Positions 32,156 through 41,353 are shown, numbered from the stretch's first letter. The stretch: 64,000 nucleotides of DNA from Streptomyces physcomitrii (GCF_012273655.1 NZ_JAAWWP010000010.1:186001-250000); one strand, 5' to 3'. Numbers and translations are program-made. Notes: generated by a model not told the origin, from the sequence alone.

Positions 32156-33421
32156 GTGAGCTCGACCAATCGCACCGTGGTCATCACCGGTATCGGCGCA
32201 ACCACACCGCTGGGTGGCGACGCGGCCACCACCTGGGAGGCACTCGTCGCCGGCCGCAGCGGCGTCGGCCTGCTCCAGCAGGAGTGGGCGGCGGAGCTGC
32301 CGGTCCGTATCGCGGCGCAGGCGGCCGTCGACCCGGCCGAGATCCTGCCCCGGCCGCAGGCCCGCAAGCTGGACCGTACGGCGCAGCTGGCGCTGATCGC
32401 CGCCGCGGAGGCCTGGCAGGACGCCGGGTACTCGGGCCGCGCCGGCGAGGAGGCCGAGATCGCCCCCGAGCGGCTCGGCGCGGTCATCGCCTCCGGCATC
32501 GGCGGCGTGACCACCCTGCTCGACCAGTACGACGTGCTCAAGGAGAAGGGCGTACGCCGCGTCTCCCCGCACACCGTGCCGATGCTGATGCCCAACTCCC
32601 CCGCCGCCAACGTCGGTCTGCAGGTCAACGCCCAGGCCGGGGTGCACACCCCGGTCTCGGCCTGCGCCTCGGGCGCCGAGGCGATCGGCTACGCGGTCGA
32701 GATGATCCGCACCGGCCGCGCCGACGTGGTCCTCGCCGGGGGCACCGAGGCGAGCATCCACCCGCTGCCCATCGTCGCCTTCGGCAACATGATGGCGATG
32801 TCCAAGAGCAACGACGACCCCGAGGGCGCCTCCCGGCCCTACGACGCCGACCGCAACGGCTTCGTGATGGGCGAGGGCGCCGGAGTCGTCGTCCTGGAGT
32901 CCGAGGCGCACGCGAAGGCGCGCGGGGCGAAGATCTACGCCGAGGCCGTGGGCCAGGGCGTCTCCGCGGACAGCCACCACATCACCCAGCCGGAACCCTC
33001 CGGCAAGGGCATCGCGCACGCCCTGCAGAACCTGGTCGACAACAACGACCTGAAACCCGCGGAGATCGCGCACGTCAACGCGCACGCGACCTCCACCCCG
33101 CTCGGCGATGTCGCGGAGATCAAGGCGCTGCGCCAGGTCTTCGGCGACGACGTCGACCACATGGCGGTCTCCGCCACCAAGTCGATGACGGGTCATCTGC
33201 TCGGCGGCGCGGGCGGCGTGGAGACCGTGGCCACGGTCCTCGCGCTGAAGAACCGGCTGGCCCCGCCGACCATCAACATCACCAACCTCGACCCGGAGGC
33301 CGACGCGGACGTGGTCCGCGACTCCCCCCGCCCGCTGCCCGAGGGCCCGATCGTCGCGCTCAACGACTCCTTCGGCTTCGGCGGCCACAACGTGGTGCTC
33401 GCCTTCCGCACCGTGCAGTAG
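32156..33421 (+). CDS. fabF: beta-ketoacyl-ACP synthase II
   Basis: 421 residues from GTG (GGAGAAAGAG upstream). Catalytic Cys170 in VSACASGAEA, His310 in VNAHATSTPLGD and His347 in SMTGHLLGGAGG; the C-terminal NDSFGFGGHN is the usual acyl-binding lid. It elongates acyl-ACP with malonyl-ACP. Last gene of the operon, closed by a strong terminator. Confidence 0.97.
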   Translation: MSSTNRTVVITGIGATTPLGGDAATTWEALVAGRSGVGLLQQEWAAELPVRIAAQAAVDPAEILPRPQARKLDRTAQLALIAAAEAWQDAGYSGRAGEEAEIAPERLGAVIASGIGGVTTLLDQYDVLKEKGVRRVSPHTVPMLMPNSPAANVGLQVNAQAGVHTPVSACASGAEAIGYAVEMIRTGRADVVLAGGTEASIHPLPIVAFGNMMAMSKSNDDPEGASRPYDADRNGFVMGEGAGVVVLESEAHAKARGAKIYAEAVGQGVSADSHHITQPEPSGKGIAHALQNLVDNNDLKPAEIAHVNAHATSTPLGDVAEIKALRQVFGDDVDHMAVSATKSMTGHLLGGAGGVETVATVLALKNRLAPPTINITNLDPEADADVVRDSPRPLPEGPIVALNDSFGFGGHNVVLAFRTVQ

Positions 33422-33436
33422 TCCCGGACCGCACCA

Positions 33437-33478
33437 CGCCGGTGGCCCGCCCCTCGTCCCGGGGGCGGGCCACCGGCG
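33437..33478. terminator. bidirectional terminator between fabF and DUF3145
   Basis: A perfect 17-bp inverted repeat (33437-33453 with 33462-33478) and 8-base loop, between the convergent stops of fabF (33421) and the DUF3145 gene (33513). Confidence 0.85.
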
Positions 33479-33512
33479 TATCGGCAACGGGAAGGATCTG
33501 CGGCGGGGCGGC

Positions 33513-34007
33513 TCAGACGACCTGGTGCAGCCAGCGGACCGGGGCGCCCTCGCCCGCGTACCGGAAGGGCTCCAACTCGTCGTCCCAGTCCTTGCCGAGG
33601 AGCCGGGACAGCTCGGACTCCAGCCGGCTCTCGCCGCGCTGGGCCCGGGTGAGCGCGGCGCGCAGCCGGTCCTCGGGGACCAGGATGTCGCCGTGCACAC
33701 CGATGACGGCGTGGAAGATGCCCAGGGCGGGGGTGGCGCTGTACCGCTCGCCCTCGGTGCCCTCGGCGGGTTCGGCGGTGACCTCGAAGCGCAGCAGGTC
33801 CCAGCCGCGCAGGGCGGAGGCGAGGCGGGAGGCGGTGGCGCTCTCCCCGCGCCAGGAGAACTCGGCTCTCCAGGTGCCGGAGGCCGCGGGCTGGCGGATC
33901 CAGTCGAGGTTCACCCGCGTACCGAGCACGCTCGCGACCGCCCATTCGACGTGCGGGCACAGCGCGCGCGGAGCCGAGTGCACGTACAGAACTCCCCGTG
34001 TCGTCAC
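33513..34007 (-). CDS. DUF3145 protein
   Basis: 164 residues from GTG with GGAGG five bases upstream. Conserved actinobacterial family: TRGVLYVHSAPRALCPHVEW, WRAEFSWRGESATASRLAS, LRFEVTAEPAEGTEGERYS, and the C-terminal KDWDDELEPFRYAGEGAPVR. The YVHSAP-x4-CPH-E-WA pattern is invariant in homologues next to fab genes in Streptomyces. Function unknown; the constant position beside fabF suggests a lipid link (inference). Confidence 0.9.
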   Translation of the reverse strand: MTTRGVLYVHSAPRALCPHVEWAVASVLGTRVNLDWIRQPAASGTWRAEFSWRGESATASRLASALRGWDLLRFEVTAEPAEGTEGERYSATPALGIFHAVIGVHGDILVPEDRLRAALTRAQRGESRLESELSRLLGKDWDDELEPFRYAGEGAPVRWLHQVV

Positions 34008-34404
34008 CGGTACCTCCAGTCGGTACGAGTTCGCCTCCGTGCGGCCTCGCGACCTTGCCGAGCGATTTCCCCAAATCGGACATAGCTTGCGTGATGTAAC
34101 TTAGCGGAACCGGTGCCGTGTGGCGTCACCGGTCCGAGTGGCCTCGTCGCCACCGGGGTGACGCCGGCGCCTTCCCCCTGCGGAAGGGGCCCGGCACCGC
34201 CACGGGGCGAGGCTACCGTGCGGCGCTGTGCGGAGTACGGCGGAGCGGCCTTCCTGTTACCCGCGGATACAAAGCCTTCACCCGGGAGGATGCCGGTGCC
34301 CGGCGCATAGGGCGGGGCCCGGGTGGGCAGGGCCTCACCGAGCGGCGGAACTCCTGGCGCCGCCCGCACGTCAAGCAGGGGACGGAAGAGACGGACCGAC
34401 CGGG
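34008..34404. other. divergent regulatory region, DUF3145 / SGNH lipoprotein
   Basis: 397 bases between divergent starts. AT-richer DNA at about 34070-34105 (AAATCGGACATAGC... GTGATGTAACTTAGCGG) probably carries the DUF3145 promoter. The rest is GC-rich; I see no supported gene, riboswitch or strong hairpin. Confidence 0.5.
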
Positions 34405-35319
34405 ATGGTTATGCGAACCAGCCGCAGGCACACCGCAGTTGCCGGTACCGCACTGCTCGCCGCCGTGACGCTCGGCGGCTGCAGTCTGCTCGGCGACGGC
34501 TCACCGGAACCGGGCGCTTCTTCCACCCGGTCGGCCCAGGGCCCGAAGGCGGAACCGGCCTGGGACGTCTCGCCGCGTTCGATGGCCGCCGTCGGGGACT
34601 CCATCACCCGGGGCTTCGACGCCTGCAGCGTGCTCTCCGACTGCCCGGAGGCCTCCTGGGCGACCGGCAGCGACAAGGAGGTGCGCAGTCTCGCGGTGCG
34701 CCTGCTCGGCACCGGCGCGGCCGAGCACAGCTGGAACTACGCCCGTTCGGGGGCGCGGATGGCCGATCTGCCCGCCCAGCTGGACCGCGCCGCGGCGCAC
34801 CGCCCCGAGCTCGTCACCGTGATGGCCGGGGCCAACGACGCCTGCCGGGACTCCACCGCCGCGATGACCCCGGTCGAGGACTTCCGCGCGCAGTTCTCCG
34901 CCGCGCTGCACCGGCTGCGCGAGGACCTGCCGCGCACCCAGGTGTACGTGGCCAGCGTGCCCGACCTGAAGCGGCTCTGGTCGCAGGGGCGCACCAACCC
35001 GCTGGGCAAGCAGATCTGGAAGCTCGGCATCTGCCCCTCGATGCTGGCGGACGCGGACGACCTCGCGCCGAAGGCCACCGAGCGCCGCGCCACCGTGCTC
35101 GACCGGGTCGTCGCGTACAACAAGGCGCTGCGCGAGGTGTGCGCCGAGGACAAGCGCTGCCGCTTCGACCAGAACGCGGTCTTCGACTACCCCTTCGGCA
35201 CCGGCCAGTTGAGCCCCTGGGACTGGTTCCACCCCGGCAAGAACGGCCAGTCGCGGCTCGCCGAGATCGCCTACCGCGGGATCACCGCGAAGGACCCCGA
35301 GGTCCGGGCCGCGCCCTGA
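34405..35319 (+). CDS. SGNH/GDSL-type esterase lipoprotein
   Basis: 304 residues from the first of two ATGs (34405, 34411). A lipoprotein signal with lipobox LGGC (Cys26) indicates export and lipid anchoring. SGNH blocks: block I AAVGDSITRGFDA (nucleophile Ser66), block III MAGANDAC, block V DWFHPGKNGQSRLA (catalytic Asp and His). The inserted CSVLSDCPEA and later Cys pairs suggest disulfides outside the cell. It may deacylate lipids or cell-wall polymers; substrate unknown. Confidence 0.92.
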   Translation: MVMRTSRRHTAVAGTALLAAVTLGGCSLLGDGSPEPGASSTRSAQGPKAEPAWDVSPRSMAAVGDSITRGFDACSVLSDCPEASWATGSDKEVRSLAVRLLGTGAAEHSWNYARSGARMADLPAQLDRAAAHRPELVTVMAGANDACRDSTAAMTPVEDFRAQFSAALHRLREDLPRTQVYVASVPDLKRLWSQGRTNPLGKQIWKLGICPSMLADADDLAPKATERRATVLDRVVAYNKALREVCAEDKRCRFDQNAVFDYPFGTGQLSPWDWFHPGKNGQSRLAEIAYRGITAKDPEVRAAP

Positions 35320-35411
35320 TCCCGCGCTCCGGCTCCGGGCCTGCGACACGGTCCGCGCCCCGGGTGCCGGGCCTGCGCCGGGCGGCCGGGCGCGGCGCAT
35401 ACCCTCGGTCC

Positions 35412-36407
35412 ATGCGCAGAGAAGACTTCGGCACCCTCGACGACGGTACGGCCGTCCACCGCTGGACCCTCGAATCCGCGGGGGTGCGGGTGCGCGTCCT
35501 GACGTACGGCGGCATCGTGCAGTCGGCCGAGGCTCCCGACCGGCGGGGCCGCACCGCCGAAGTGGTGCTCGGCCACCCGGATCTGAAGGGCTATCTGACG
35601 CACACCGGGCCCTACTTCGGCGCGCTGGTGGGGCGGTACGCGAACCGGATCGCGGGCGGCCGCTTCGTCCTGGACGAGCGCAGCTACTCCCTGGCGCCCA
35701 ACGACGGCGAGAACAGCCTGCACGGCGGCGCACACGGTTTCGACAAGAAGGTCTGGGAGGCGGAGGAGGTCGACGACGGCCTGCGCCTGTCCCGGGTGAG
35801 CGCGCACGGCGAGGAGGGGTTCCCCGGCCGCCTGGAGGTCTCGGCGACCTACTCGCTGGACGAGAACGGCGCCCTGCACGTGGCCTACGAGGCGGTCACC
35901 GACGCCCCGACCGTGGTCAACCTGACGAACCACACGTACTGGAACCTCGGCGGCGTCGAGGAGGGCCGGGCCGCCTCGACCGCCGAGCACCGGCTGCGGA
36001 TCGTCGCGGCGCGGCTGACCCCGGCGGGCCCGGACGGCATCCCCACGGGTGAGTTCGCCCTGGTGGAGGACACCCGTTTCGACTACCGCAGGGCCCGGCC
36101 GCTCGGTTCGGGGCTCGACCACAACTTCGTCCTGGACAAGGGGGTCACCCCGCTTCCGGAGGAGTTCGCCGAGCTGGGCGACCCCGGCAGCGGGCGGGTG
36201 CTGACGCTGTCCACCACCGAGCCCGGCGTGCAGGTCTACACCGGCGACCACCTGGACGGCGAGCCCTTCGGCCCCGGTCAGGGCGTCGCCCTGGAGACCC
36301 AGCACTTCCCCGACTCCCCCAACCGGCCCGGCTTTCCGCCCACCGTGCTGCGGCCCGACGAGGTCTACATGTCCGAGACGGTGTACGCGCTCGGCGTCCT
36401 CGACTGA
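35412..36407 (+). CDS. galM: galactose mutarotase (aldose 1-epimerase)
   Basis: 331 residues. GalM fold with sugar-contact Arg77/Asn78 (GRYANRIAGG), His104 in NSLHGGAHGFD, catalytic acid His174 in LTNHTYWNLGG and catalytic base Glu295 in VALETQHFPDSP. It interconverts alpha and beta anomers of galactose or glucose in the cytoplasm. It starts 92 bases after the SGNH gene; no other gal genes are near. Confidence 0.95.
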   Translation: MRREDFGTLDDGTAVHRWTLESAGVRVRVLTYGGIVQSAEAPDRRGRTAEVVLGHPDLKGYLTHTGPYFGALVGRYANRIAGGRFVLDERSYSLAPNDGENSLHGGAHGFDKKVWEAEEVDDGLRLSRVSAHGEEGFPGRLEVSATYSLDENGALHVAYEAVTDAPTVVNLTNHTYWNLGGVEEGRAASTAEHRLRIVAARLTPAGPDGIPTGEFALVEDTRFDYRRARPLGSGLDHNFVLDKGVTPLPEEFAELGDPGSGRVLTLSTTEPGVQVYTGDHLDGEPFGPGQGVALETQHFPDSPNRPGFPPTVLRPDEVYMSETVYALGVLD

Positions 36408-36512
36408 GCCGCGCGCAGCGGGCGTCCACCCGGCACGGACGGGACAGAGGGGGCGGCGGCGAGTGATTCCCGCCACTTCGGATTCACAGGTTCGGCCACT
36501 ACGGTTTCGCAG

Positions 36513-37664
36513 ATGCCCCACGCCGGACCTGAAAGAGCCGCCGCCACGTCCGCTCCGCAGGACTTCGCGTCCGCCCGCGCCTCACCCGCCGCGGCGGACC
36601 GGGCGCGGGCACCGGGCGCCGGACCGGCCGCTCGGCAGGACGGCGGCAGGCCCGCCCCGGCGGTCCGGGACCCCTTCCTCGACAACGCCAAGTATCTGAC
36701 GATCCTCTGTGTGGGCGTCGGCCACTTCCTGGAGCCGCTCAGCCACGGCAGCCGCTCCACCGAGGCCCTGTACTTCGCGATCTACGCCTTCCACATGCCG
36801 GCCTTCATCCTCATCTCCGGCTATCTCTCCCGCAGTTACACCGGCACCCGCAACCAGGTGGTCCGCCTGATCGCCGGGGTGGCCCTGCCGTATCTGATGA
36901 TCCAGTTCTGCTACACGCTCTTCATGCGCTGGGCCGCCGACGACCCCGACCGTGAATTCGCCTTCAACAAGCCGGGGTTCGCGCTGTGGTTCCTGGTGGC
37001 GCTGTTCCTGTGGCGACTGACGACCCCGCTGTGGAAGAACCTGCGGCATCCGCTGGCCGTCTCCCTGGTGGTGGCCGTCGCCGCGAGCATGACCCCCTCG
37101 ATGGGCGAGGACTTCTCGCTCATGCGGATGTTCCAGTTCCTGCCGTTCTTCGTGCTCGGACTGCTGCTGCGGCCCGAGCACTTCTCCTTCCTCGGCCACC
37201 GCGCGGTACGCGCCGCCGCGCTGCCGATACTGCTCTGCGCGCTGGTCGTCGCCTACTGGGCGGTGCCGCGGATGGACCCGGCGTGGTTCGGCCGCACCCG
37301 CTCCGTCGACGAGTTCGGGGTGCCGACCTGGGCGGGCGTCGTGATGTTCGTGGCGCTCTTCGGCGCCGGTCTGTTGATGAGCGCCTGCTTCCTCGCCTGG
37401 GTGCCGCGCCGCCGGACCTGGTTCACCGCACTGGGCGCGGGCACCCTCTACGCGTATCTGCTCCACATCTTCCTGGTGAAGTCCTCGCGCGAGTTCGACT
37501 GGTACGAGCCCGAGTGGCTGCAGCAGCCGCTGAGCCGGGTCCTCGTCGTCCTGCTGGCCTGCGCCGTGATGACCGTGCTGTGCACTCCGGTGGTCCGGCG
37601 GGCCTTCCGGTATCTGGTGGAGCCGCGGGCGGGGTGGCTGTTCGTGCGGGTGGAGGGCAAGTAG
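36513..37664 (+). CDS. acyltransferase-3-family membrane protein
   Basis: 383 residues. After a ~50-residue Ala/Pro-rich N-terminus come about ten hydrophobic segments. Family marks: FLDNAKYLTILCVGVGHFLE with the catalytic-type His (GHF), FAIYAFHMPAFILISGYLSR (second His), and the last helix YAYLLHIFLV. This resembles the fucose/xanthan O-acetyltransferase branch, which modifies exported glycans from the inner membrane. Acceptor unknown. A long inverted repeat lies just downstream. Confidence 0.88.
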   Translation: MPHAGPERAAATSAPQDFASARASPAAADRARAPGAGPAARQDGGRPAPAVRDPFLDNAKYLTILCVGVGHFLEPLSHGSRSTEALYFAIYAFHMPAFILISGYLSRSYTGTRNQVVRLIAGVALPYLMIQFCYTLFMRWAADDPDREFAFNKPGFALWFLVALFLWRLTTPLWKNLRHPLAVSLVVAVAASMTPSMGEDFSLMRMFQFLPFFVLGLLLRPEHFSFLGHRAVRAAALPILLCALVVAYWAVPRMDPAWFGRTRSVDEFGVPTWAGVVMFVALFGAGLLMSACFLAWVPRRRTWFTALGAGTLYAYLLHIFLVKSSREFDWYEPEWLQQPLSRVLVVLLACAVMTVLCTPVVRRAFRYLVEPRAGWLFVRVEGK

Positions 37665-37700
37665 GGGCGGGGGAAGGAGGGGTGGGTGGGGGGTGTGTGA

Positions 37701-37800
37701 CGGGTGACAGGTGACAGATGACGGATGACGGATGACGGATGACGGATGACGGATATTGATATCTGTCATCCGTTATCCGTCACCTGTCACATGTCACCCG
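37701..37800. repeat. 40-bp imperfect inverted repeat with 7-bp tandem units
   Basis: 37701-37740 and 37761-37800 are inverted copies matching at 36 of 40 positions. The left side contains five exact tandem GATGACG units (37717-37751) preceded by two GTGACAG units (37704-37717); the right arm carries diverged complements. The spacer around 37752-37760 holds ATATTGATAT. It lies between convergent genes (stops 37664 and 37808), so it can fold into a very long hairpin and may end both transcripts. Confidence 0.9.
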
Positions 37801-37807
37801 CCATCGC

Positions 37808-38638
37808 TCACCCACCACTCCTCCACTCCCCTCCGGCCACCTCAGCCCGCGCGGCCCCCGCGGCACCAGCCCGGACGGCTTCCGCCTCCCCCGACTCCTC
37901 CCCCAGCAGCCGCCGGGCGAGCAGGGTGGCCCCCGCGACCGCGCCCGGCATCAGGAACACCGCGACGAAGGGCACCAGGAAGGTGGCGGCCAGGGGTGCA
38001 CCGAAGCCCCAGACGAGGCGCTTGTGGGAGCGCAGCAGGGCGAGGCGTTCGCGGAGTTCGACGCCGCGCCGCTGGAGGGCGATGGCGGTCAGCTCCTCGG
38101 TGAGGAAGAAGCCGGTGACGAAGATTCCCACCACCGGGACCACGGTCTGCCCCGCCACCGGCACGAAGCCGCAGGCGAAGAGGAGCACGCCCCAGAGCCC
38201 GGCCCGCAGAAGGATCCGCAGACTGTCGCGGGCGGAGATCCACAGCTCGCGCAGCAGGGGCAGGCCGGACTCGGGGGCGAGGCCGTCCGGGGAGACGCTG
38301 CGGTCCACGCGTTCCGAGAGCTTCTCGTAGAAGGGCTGGCCGACGAGGAGGGTGACCGCGGTGAAGGTGAGCACCGAGAGCAGGAGCGCGAGGGCGAAGA
38401 GGACCACCGTGAGCAGGCCCCGGAACAGGCCCTGCCAGGGCGAGGACCAGTCGTCGGCGAAGGGTGTCGCCCAGCCGACGAGCTCGGAGCCCCACAGGGC
38501 GAGCGAGGTCAGCGCCGCCGCGTAGAGGACCAGGGTGAGGAGTCCGGGCAGCAGCCCGAGTCCGTAGCTCCGGCCGTGGGCGGCGACCCACCGCTGCCCT
38601 TTGACCAGTTGTTCGAAGCCCGCCCCGAGATCACCCAT
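37808..38638 (-). CDS. EI24-domain (CysZ-like) membrane protein
   Basis: 276 residues from ATG at 38638; a GTG nine bases upstream is possible. Four or more hydrophobic segments, with the EI24/CysZ pattern: GQRWVAAHGRSYGLGLLPGL, a hydrophobic hairpin, LLVGQPFYEKLSERVDR, then LPLLRELWISARDSLRILLR and GFFLTEELTAIALQRRGVELRER. CysZ proteins carry sulfate in proteobacteria; most actinobacterial EI24 members are uncharacterised. No sulfur genes are near, so substrate is open. Confidence 0.87.
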   Translation of the reverse strand: MGDLGAGFEQLVKGQRWVAAHGRSYGLGLLPGLLTLVLYAAALTSLALWGSELVGWATPFADDWSSPWQGLFRGLLTVVLFALALLLSVLTFTAVTLLVGQPFYEKLSERVDRSVSPDGLAPESGLPLLRELWISARDSLRILLRAGLWGVLLFACGFVPVAGQTVVPVVGIFVTGFFLTEELTAIALQRRGVELRERLALLRSHKRLVWGFGAPLAATFLVPFVAVFLMPGAVAGATLLARRLLGEESGEAEAVRAGAAGAARAEVAGGEWRSGG

Positions 38639-38661
38639 GACCGGCACTTTACCCGCGGGGC

Positions 38662-38714
38662 GGTGCCGCTTCCGGGGGTGCCCCCGCGAGGGCCGTGTCC
38701 CCGGAAGCGGCGCC
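38662..38714 (-). terminator. stem-loop after the oxidoreductase gene
   Basis: A 16-bp inverted repeat with one mismatch (38662-38677 with 38699-38714), 21-base loop, starting 22 bases beyond the stop of the MDR gene. Weak loop but long GC stem; could also separate the two minus-strand genes. Confidence 0.5.
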
Positions 38715-38735
38715 TTCCGCGAGCCGCTGGCGCTC

Positions 38736-39770
38736 TCAGCCGAGGGTGACGAGCGCCTTGCCGGAGTTCTCGCCGCGGAGCATGCCGAGGAAGGCCTCCA
38801 CGCCGTTCTCCACGCCCTGGTAGACCTGTTCGCGGTAGGTGAGTTCGCCGGAGCGGATCCAGGCGGAGACCTCCTGGACGAACTGCGGCTGGAGCGCCTT
38901 GTGGTCGCTGACGAGCAGGCCCTGCAGGCGCAGCCGCTTGCCGATGATCTGGGTGAGGTTGCGGGGCGCGGGGGTCGGCTCGGTGGTGTTGTAGACGGAG
39001 ATCATTCCGCAGATGACGGCGCGGCCGAAGACGTTGAAGGAGGAGAGCGCGGCCTCCAGGTGCTCGCCGCCGACATTGTCGAAGTAGAGGTCGATGCCCT
39101 CGGGGGCGGCCTTCTTCAGCTGCTCGGCGACCGGACCGTCCTTGTAGTTGAAGGCCGCGTCGAAGCCGTACTCCTCGGTGAGCTGGCGCACCTTCTCGGC
39201 CGAGCCCGCGGAGCCGACGACCCGGGCAGCGCCCTTGAGCCGGGCGATCTGGCCGACCTGGCTGCCCACCGCGCCCGCGGCGCCGGAGACGAAGACGGTG
39301 TCGCCGGGCTTGAAGGAGCCGACCTCCAGGAGACCCGCGTAGGCGGTCAGGCCGACCATGCCGAGCACCCCGAGGTAGGCGGAGAGCGGGGCGAGCGAGG
39401 GGTCGACCTTGGTGGCCTGGGCGGCCGGCACCTCGGCGTAGTCGCGCCAGCCGAGGGGGTGCAGCACGGTGTCGCCGACCGCGAAGCCCTCGGCGGCGGA
39501 GGCGACGACCTCGCCGACCGCGCCGCCGTCCATCGGCTGGTCCAGGCGGTAGGGCGGTACGTAGGACTTGGCGTCGTTCATCCGGCCGCGCATGTACGGG
39601 TCGACGGAGAAGTGCAGGTTGCGCACCAGGACCGAGCCCTCGGCCGGGGCCGTCAGCGGGATCTCGCGGAGCGCGAAGTCCTCGGGGACCGGCCAGCCCT
39701 CGGGGCGCCGGACCAGGTGCCAGGCACGGGCGGCGGCGGGGAGGGCCGGGGCGGAGGGGGCGTCGGACAT
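38736..39770 (-). CDS. NADP-dependent MDR-family oxidoreductase
   Basis: 344 residues from ATG at 39770. Zinc-free medium-chain reductase of the prostaglandin-reductase/curA type: N-terminal WHLVRRPEGWPVPEDFALRE, NLHFSVDPYMRGRM, the glycine motif VSGAAGAVGSQVGQIA for NADP(H), and DLYFDNVGGEHLEAAL. It reduces conjugated C=C bonds of enones or enals. The divergent MarR gene and a TTCACC-A-GGTGAA palindrome between them suggest repression relieved by an electrophile or phenolic compound. Confidence 0.94.
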   Translation of the reverse strand: MSDAPSAPALPAAARAWHLVRRPEGWPVPEDFALREIPLTAPAEGSVLVRNLHFSVDPYMRGRMNDAKSYVPPYRLDQPMDGGAVGEVVASAAEGFAVGDTVLHPLGWRDYAEVPAAQATKVDPSLAPLSAYLGVLGMVGLTAYAGLLEVGSFKPGDTVFVSGAAGAVGSQVGQIARLKGAARVVGSAGSAEKVRQLTEEYGFDAAFNYKDGPVAEQLKKAAPEGIDLYFDNVGGEHLEAALSSFNVFGRAVICGMISVYNTTEPTPAPRNLTQIIGKRLRLQGLLVSDHKALQPQFVQEVSAWIRSGELTYREQVYQGVENGVEAFLGMLRGENSGKALVTLG

Positions 39771-39791
39771 AGGGGTCACCTTTCGGAATGC

Positions 39792-39804
39792 TTCACCAGG
39801 TGAA
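39792..39804. promoter_or_regulatory. MarR-type operator palindrome
   Basis: TTCACC-A-GGTGAA is a perfect 6-1-6 palindrome in the 89-base region between the oxidoreductase and MarR starts. Diverged half-sites (TTTCATGGTGTCAAG, 39824-39838) lie further towards marR. Confidence 0.6.
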
Positions 39805-39859
39805 ACAAACATGCCTCTGGATATTTCATGGTGTCAAGTAACTGGGTAAGGTGGTGTCC

Positions 39860-40309
39860 ATGGGCACAGGCAACACCACCCCGGACCCGCTGACCCTGGA
39901 GGTCGTCGACCTCATCGGCAGTGTCGTGGCCCGCTACCACCAGGAGTACGAGGAAGCGGCGGCCCGTCACGCGCTGACCGGCCCGCAGGCCCGGCTGCTC
40001 GGCCTGCTCTCCCTGGAGCCGCTGCCCATGCGGCGCATCGCCCAGCGGCTGAAGTGCGAGCCCTCGAACATCACCGGGATGGTGGATCGCCTGGAGGCCC
40101 GCGGCCTCGTCGAGCGGCGCCCCGCCCCCGACGACCGCCGGGTCAAGCTCGCGGCGCCGACCGAGGAGGGCCTGCGCACCGCCCGGGGCCTGCGCGAGTC
40201 CCTGGACTTCGCCCGCGAACCGCTCTCCGCGCTCACCGAGGCGGAACGGCTCGCCCTGCGCGATCTGCTGCAGCGCATGCTCGGCGACGAGGGCGAGAAC
40301 GCGGGCTGA
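39860..40309 (+). CDS. MarR-family regulator
   Basis: 149 residues from ATG at 39860. Winged helix at about 38-108: LTGPQARLLGLLSLEPLPMR, RIAQRLKCEPSNITGMVDRL, EARGLVERRPAPDDRRVKLA. N- and C-terminal helices form the dimer interface. One Cys (Cys63, in RLKCEPS) lies in the recognition region and could be a redox switch. Divergent from and likely controlling the oxidoreductase. Confidence 0.94.
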   Translation: MGTGNTTPDPLTLEVVDLIGSVVARYHQEYEEAAARHALTGPQARLLGLLSLEPLPMRRIAQRLKCEPSNITGMVDRLEARGLVERRPAPDDRRVKLAAPTEEGLRTARGLRESLDFAREPLSALTEAERLALRDLLQRMLGDEGENAG

Positions 40310-40392
40310 GGACGAGGCCGGAGAGGACGGCCGAGAAACCGGCGGCGCTGGAACCGGACCGCCGGGCGGGGCTCAAGCCGCCGCCGGGTGCC

Positions 40393-41202
40393 TCACAGAC
40401 ACCACCACAGCCAGGGGTTGCAGGTCTCCGAGGGCTCTTCGGTGGGCGTGGGTTCCTCGGTGGCGGGCGGCGGAGTACTGCCCGGGGCTTCGGTGGTGCC
40501 GGTGTCGGGGGGTGTGGTGGCGCCGGGCTCCGAGGGGGTGCCCTCGTCCTCGGTGTCGCCACCGCCCGGTGTGCCGTTCTCCTCGTCGCCCTTGCCCTTG
40601 CCGTCCTTCTCCGCGTCCCCGTCCTTGCCCTTCTCCTTCTCCTTCTTGCTCGACGAGGGCGAGGCGGTGCCGGAGGCGGACTCCCCGGCGGAGGCTCCGG
40701 GCGAGGGGCTCTCGCCGGGCGCGCTGTCCTCGCCCCCGGCCGAGGCGGAGCTGCCGTCCTCGCCGGTTCCCCCCTCGGGCACCGAAGCGGCCCTGGGCGT
40801 CTGGAAGGGGGCCTCGATAGCGAGTTCGGCGAGGCTCAGGGCGCCCGCGGCGAGGACGATCCCGGTGGCCACGAGCAGGACCCGGCGCCGCTTGCGCCGG
40901 TGCGTACGGTTCTTGGCGTTCTTCGCGCGCCGGCCGCCGCCGCGGGAATCGCGCGGGCCCTCGGTCCCGCGGGAGTCGCGCGGACCCTCGCTCTCCGCCT
41001 TCCTGGCGCGGGAGTTGCGGGCCCGCCGGTTCTGCGCGCGGCCGCCGTGCGAGGCGGGAGCCGGGGCGCCGGCCTCGCCCTCCCCCCGGGGCTCGTCGGC
41101 GCGGGCCCGCCCGTACGCGCGGCAGGCCTCGGCGGGAGTGGCGCAACCCGGGCAGACAAGGGCGCCGTTGAGATGCCGACGGCAGGGCTGGCAGTAATCC
41201 AT
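40393..41202 (-). CDS. SCO2400-family single-pass membrane protein
   Basis: 269 residues. N-terminal zinc-ribbon-like motif MDYCQPCRRHLNGALVCPGC (C-x2-C...C-x2-C), a basic linker with the repeat GPRDSRG (at about 72-90), one membrane segment (VLLVATGIVLAAGALSLAEL, about 108-128), then an extracellular low-complexity tail: Ser/Gly/Ala-rich, a Lys/Asp/Glu stretch (KKEKEKGKDGDAEKDGKGKG) and Pro/Thr-rich repeats. It ends CNPWLWWCL. The same ends define the Streptomyces SCO2400 family. Function unknown. Confidence 0.87.
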   Translation of the reverse strand: MDYCQPCRRHLNGALVCPGCATPAEACRAYGRARADEPRGEGEAGAPAPASHGGRAQNRRARNSRARKAESEGPRDSRGTEGPRDSRGGGRRAKNAKNRTHRRKRRRVLLVATGIVLAAGALSLAELAIEAPFQTPRAASVPEGGTGEDGSSASAGGEDSAPGESPSPGASAGESASGTASPSSSKKEKEKGKDGDAEKDGKGKGDEENGTPGGGDTEDEGTPSEPGATTPPDTGTTEAPGSTPPPATEEPTPTEEPSETCNPWLWWCL

Positions 41203-41353
41203 GACGGTCGAAGGCTAGGGCGCGGGCATGACACACCGGAAGCGCGCGCTGTGAAAGTTGTGTGCAAGGGGGTTTGCCGTCGGCGTGGTGCCTGACCAGG
41301 AGGCCGGGGCGCACGATACGGACCTCTCGGCCGGGATGGGTCAGGATGGGGAC

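Noticed and set aside
34008..34404. Riboswitch before the SGNH lipoprotein gene
   Set aside because: I looked for conserved ydaO, cobalamin or glycine-type cores and saw no matching paired segments.
37701..37800. Possible CRISPR array because of regular short repeats
   Set aside because: Units are 7 bp in direct tandem with no spacers, and no cas genes are in the window.
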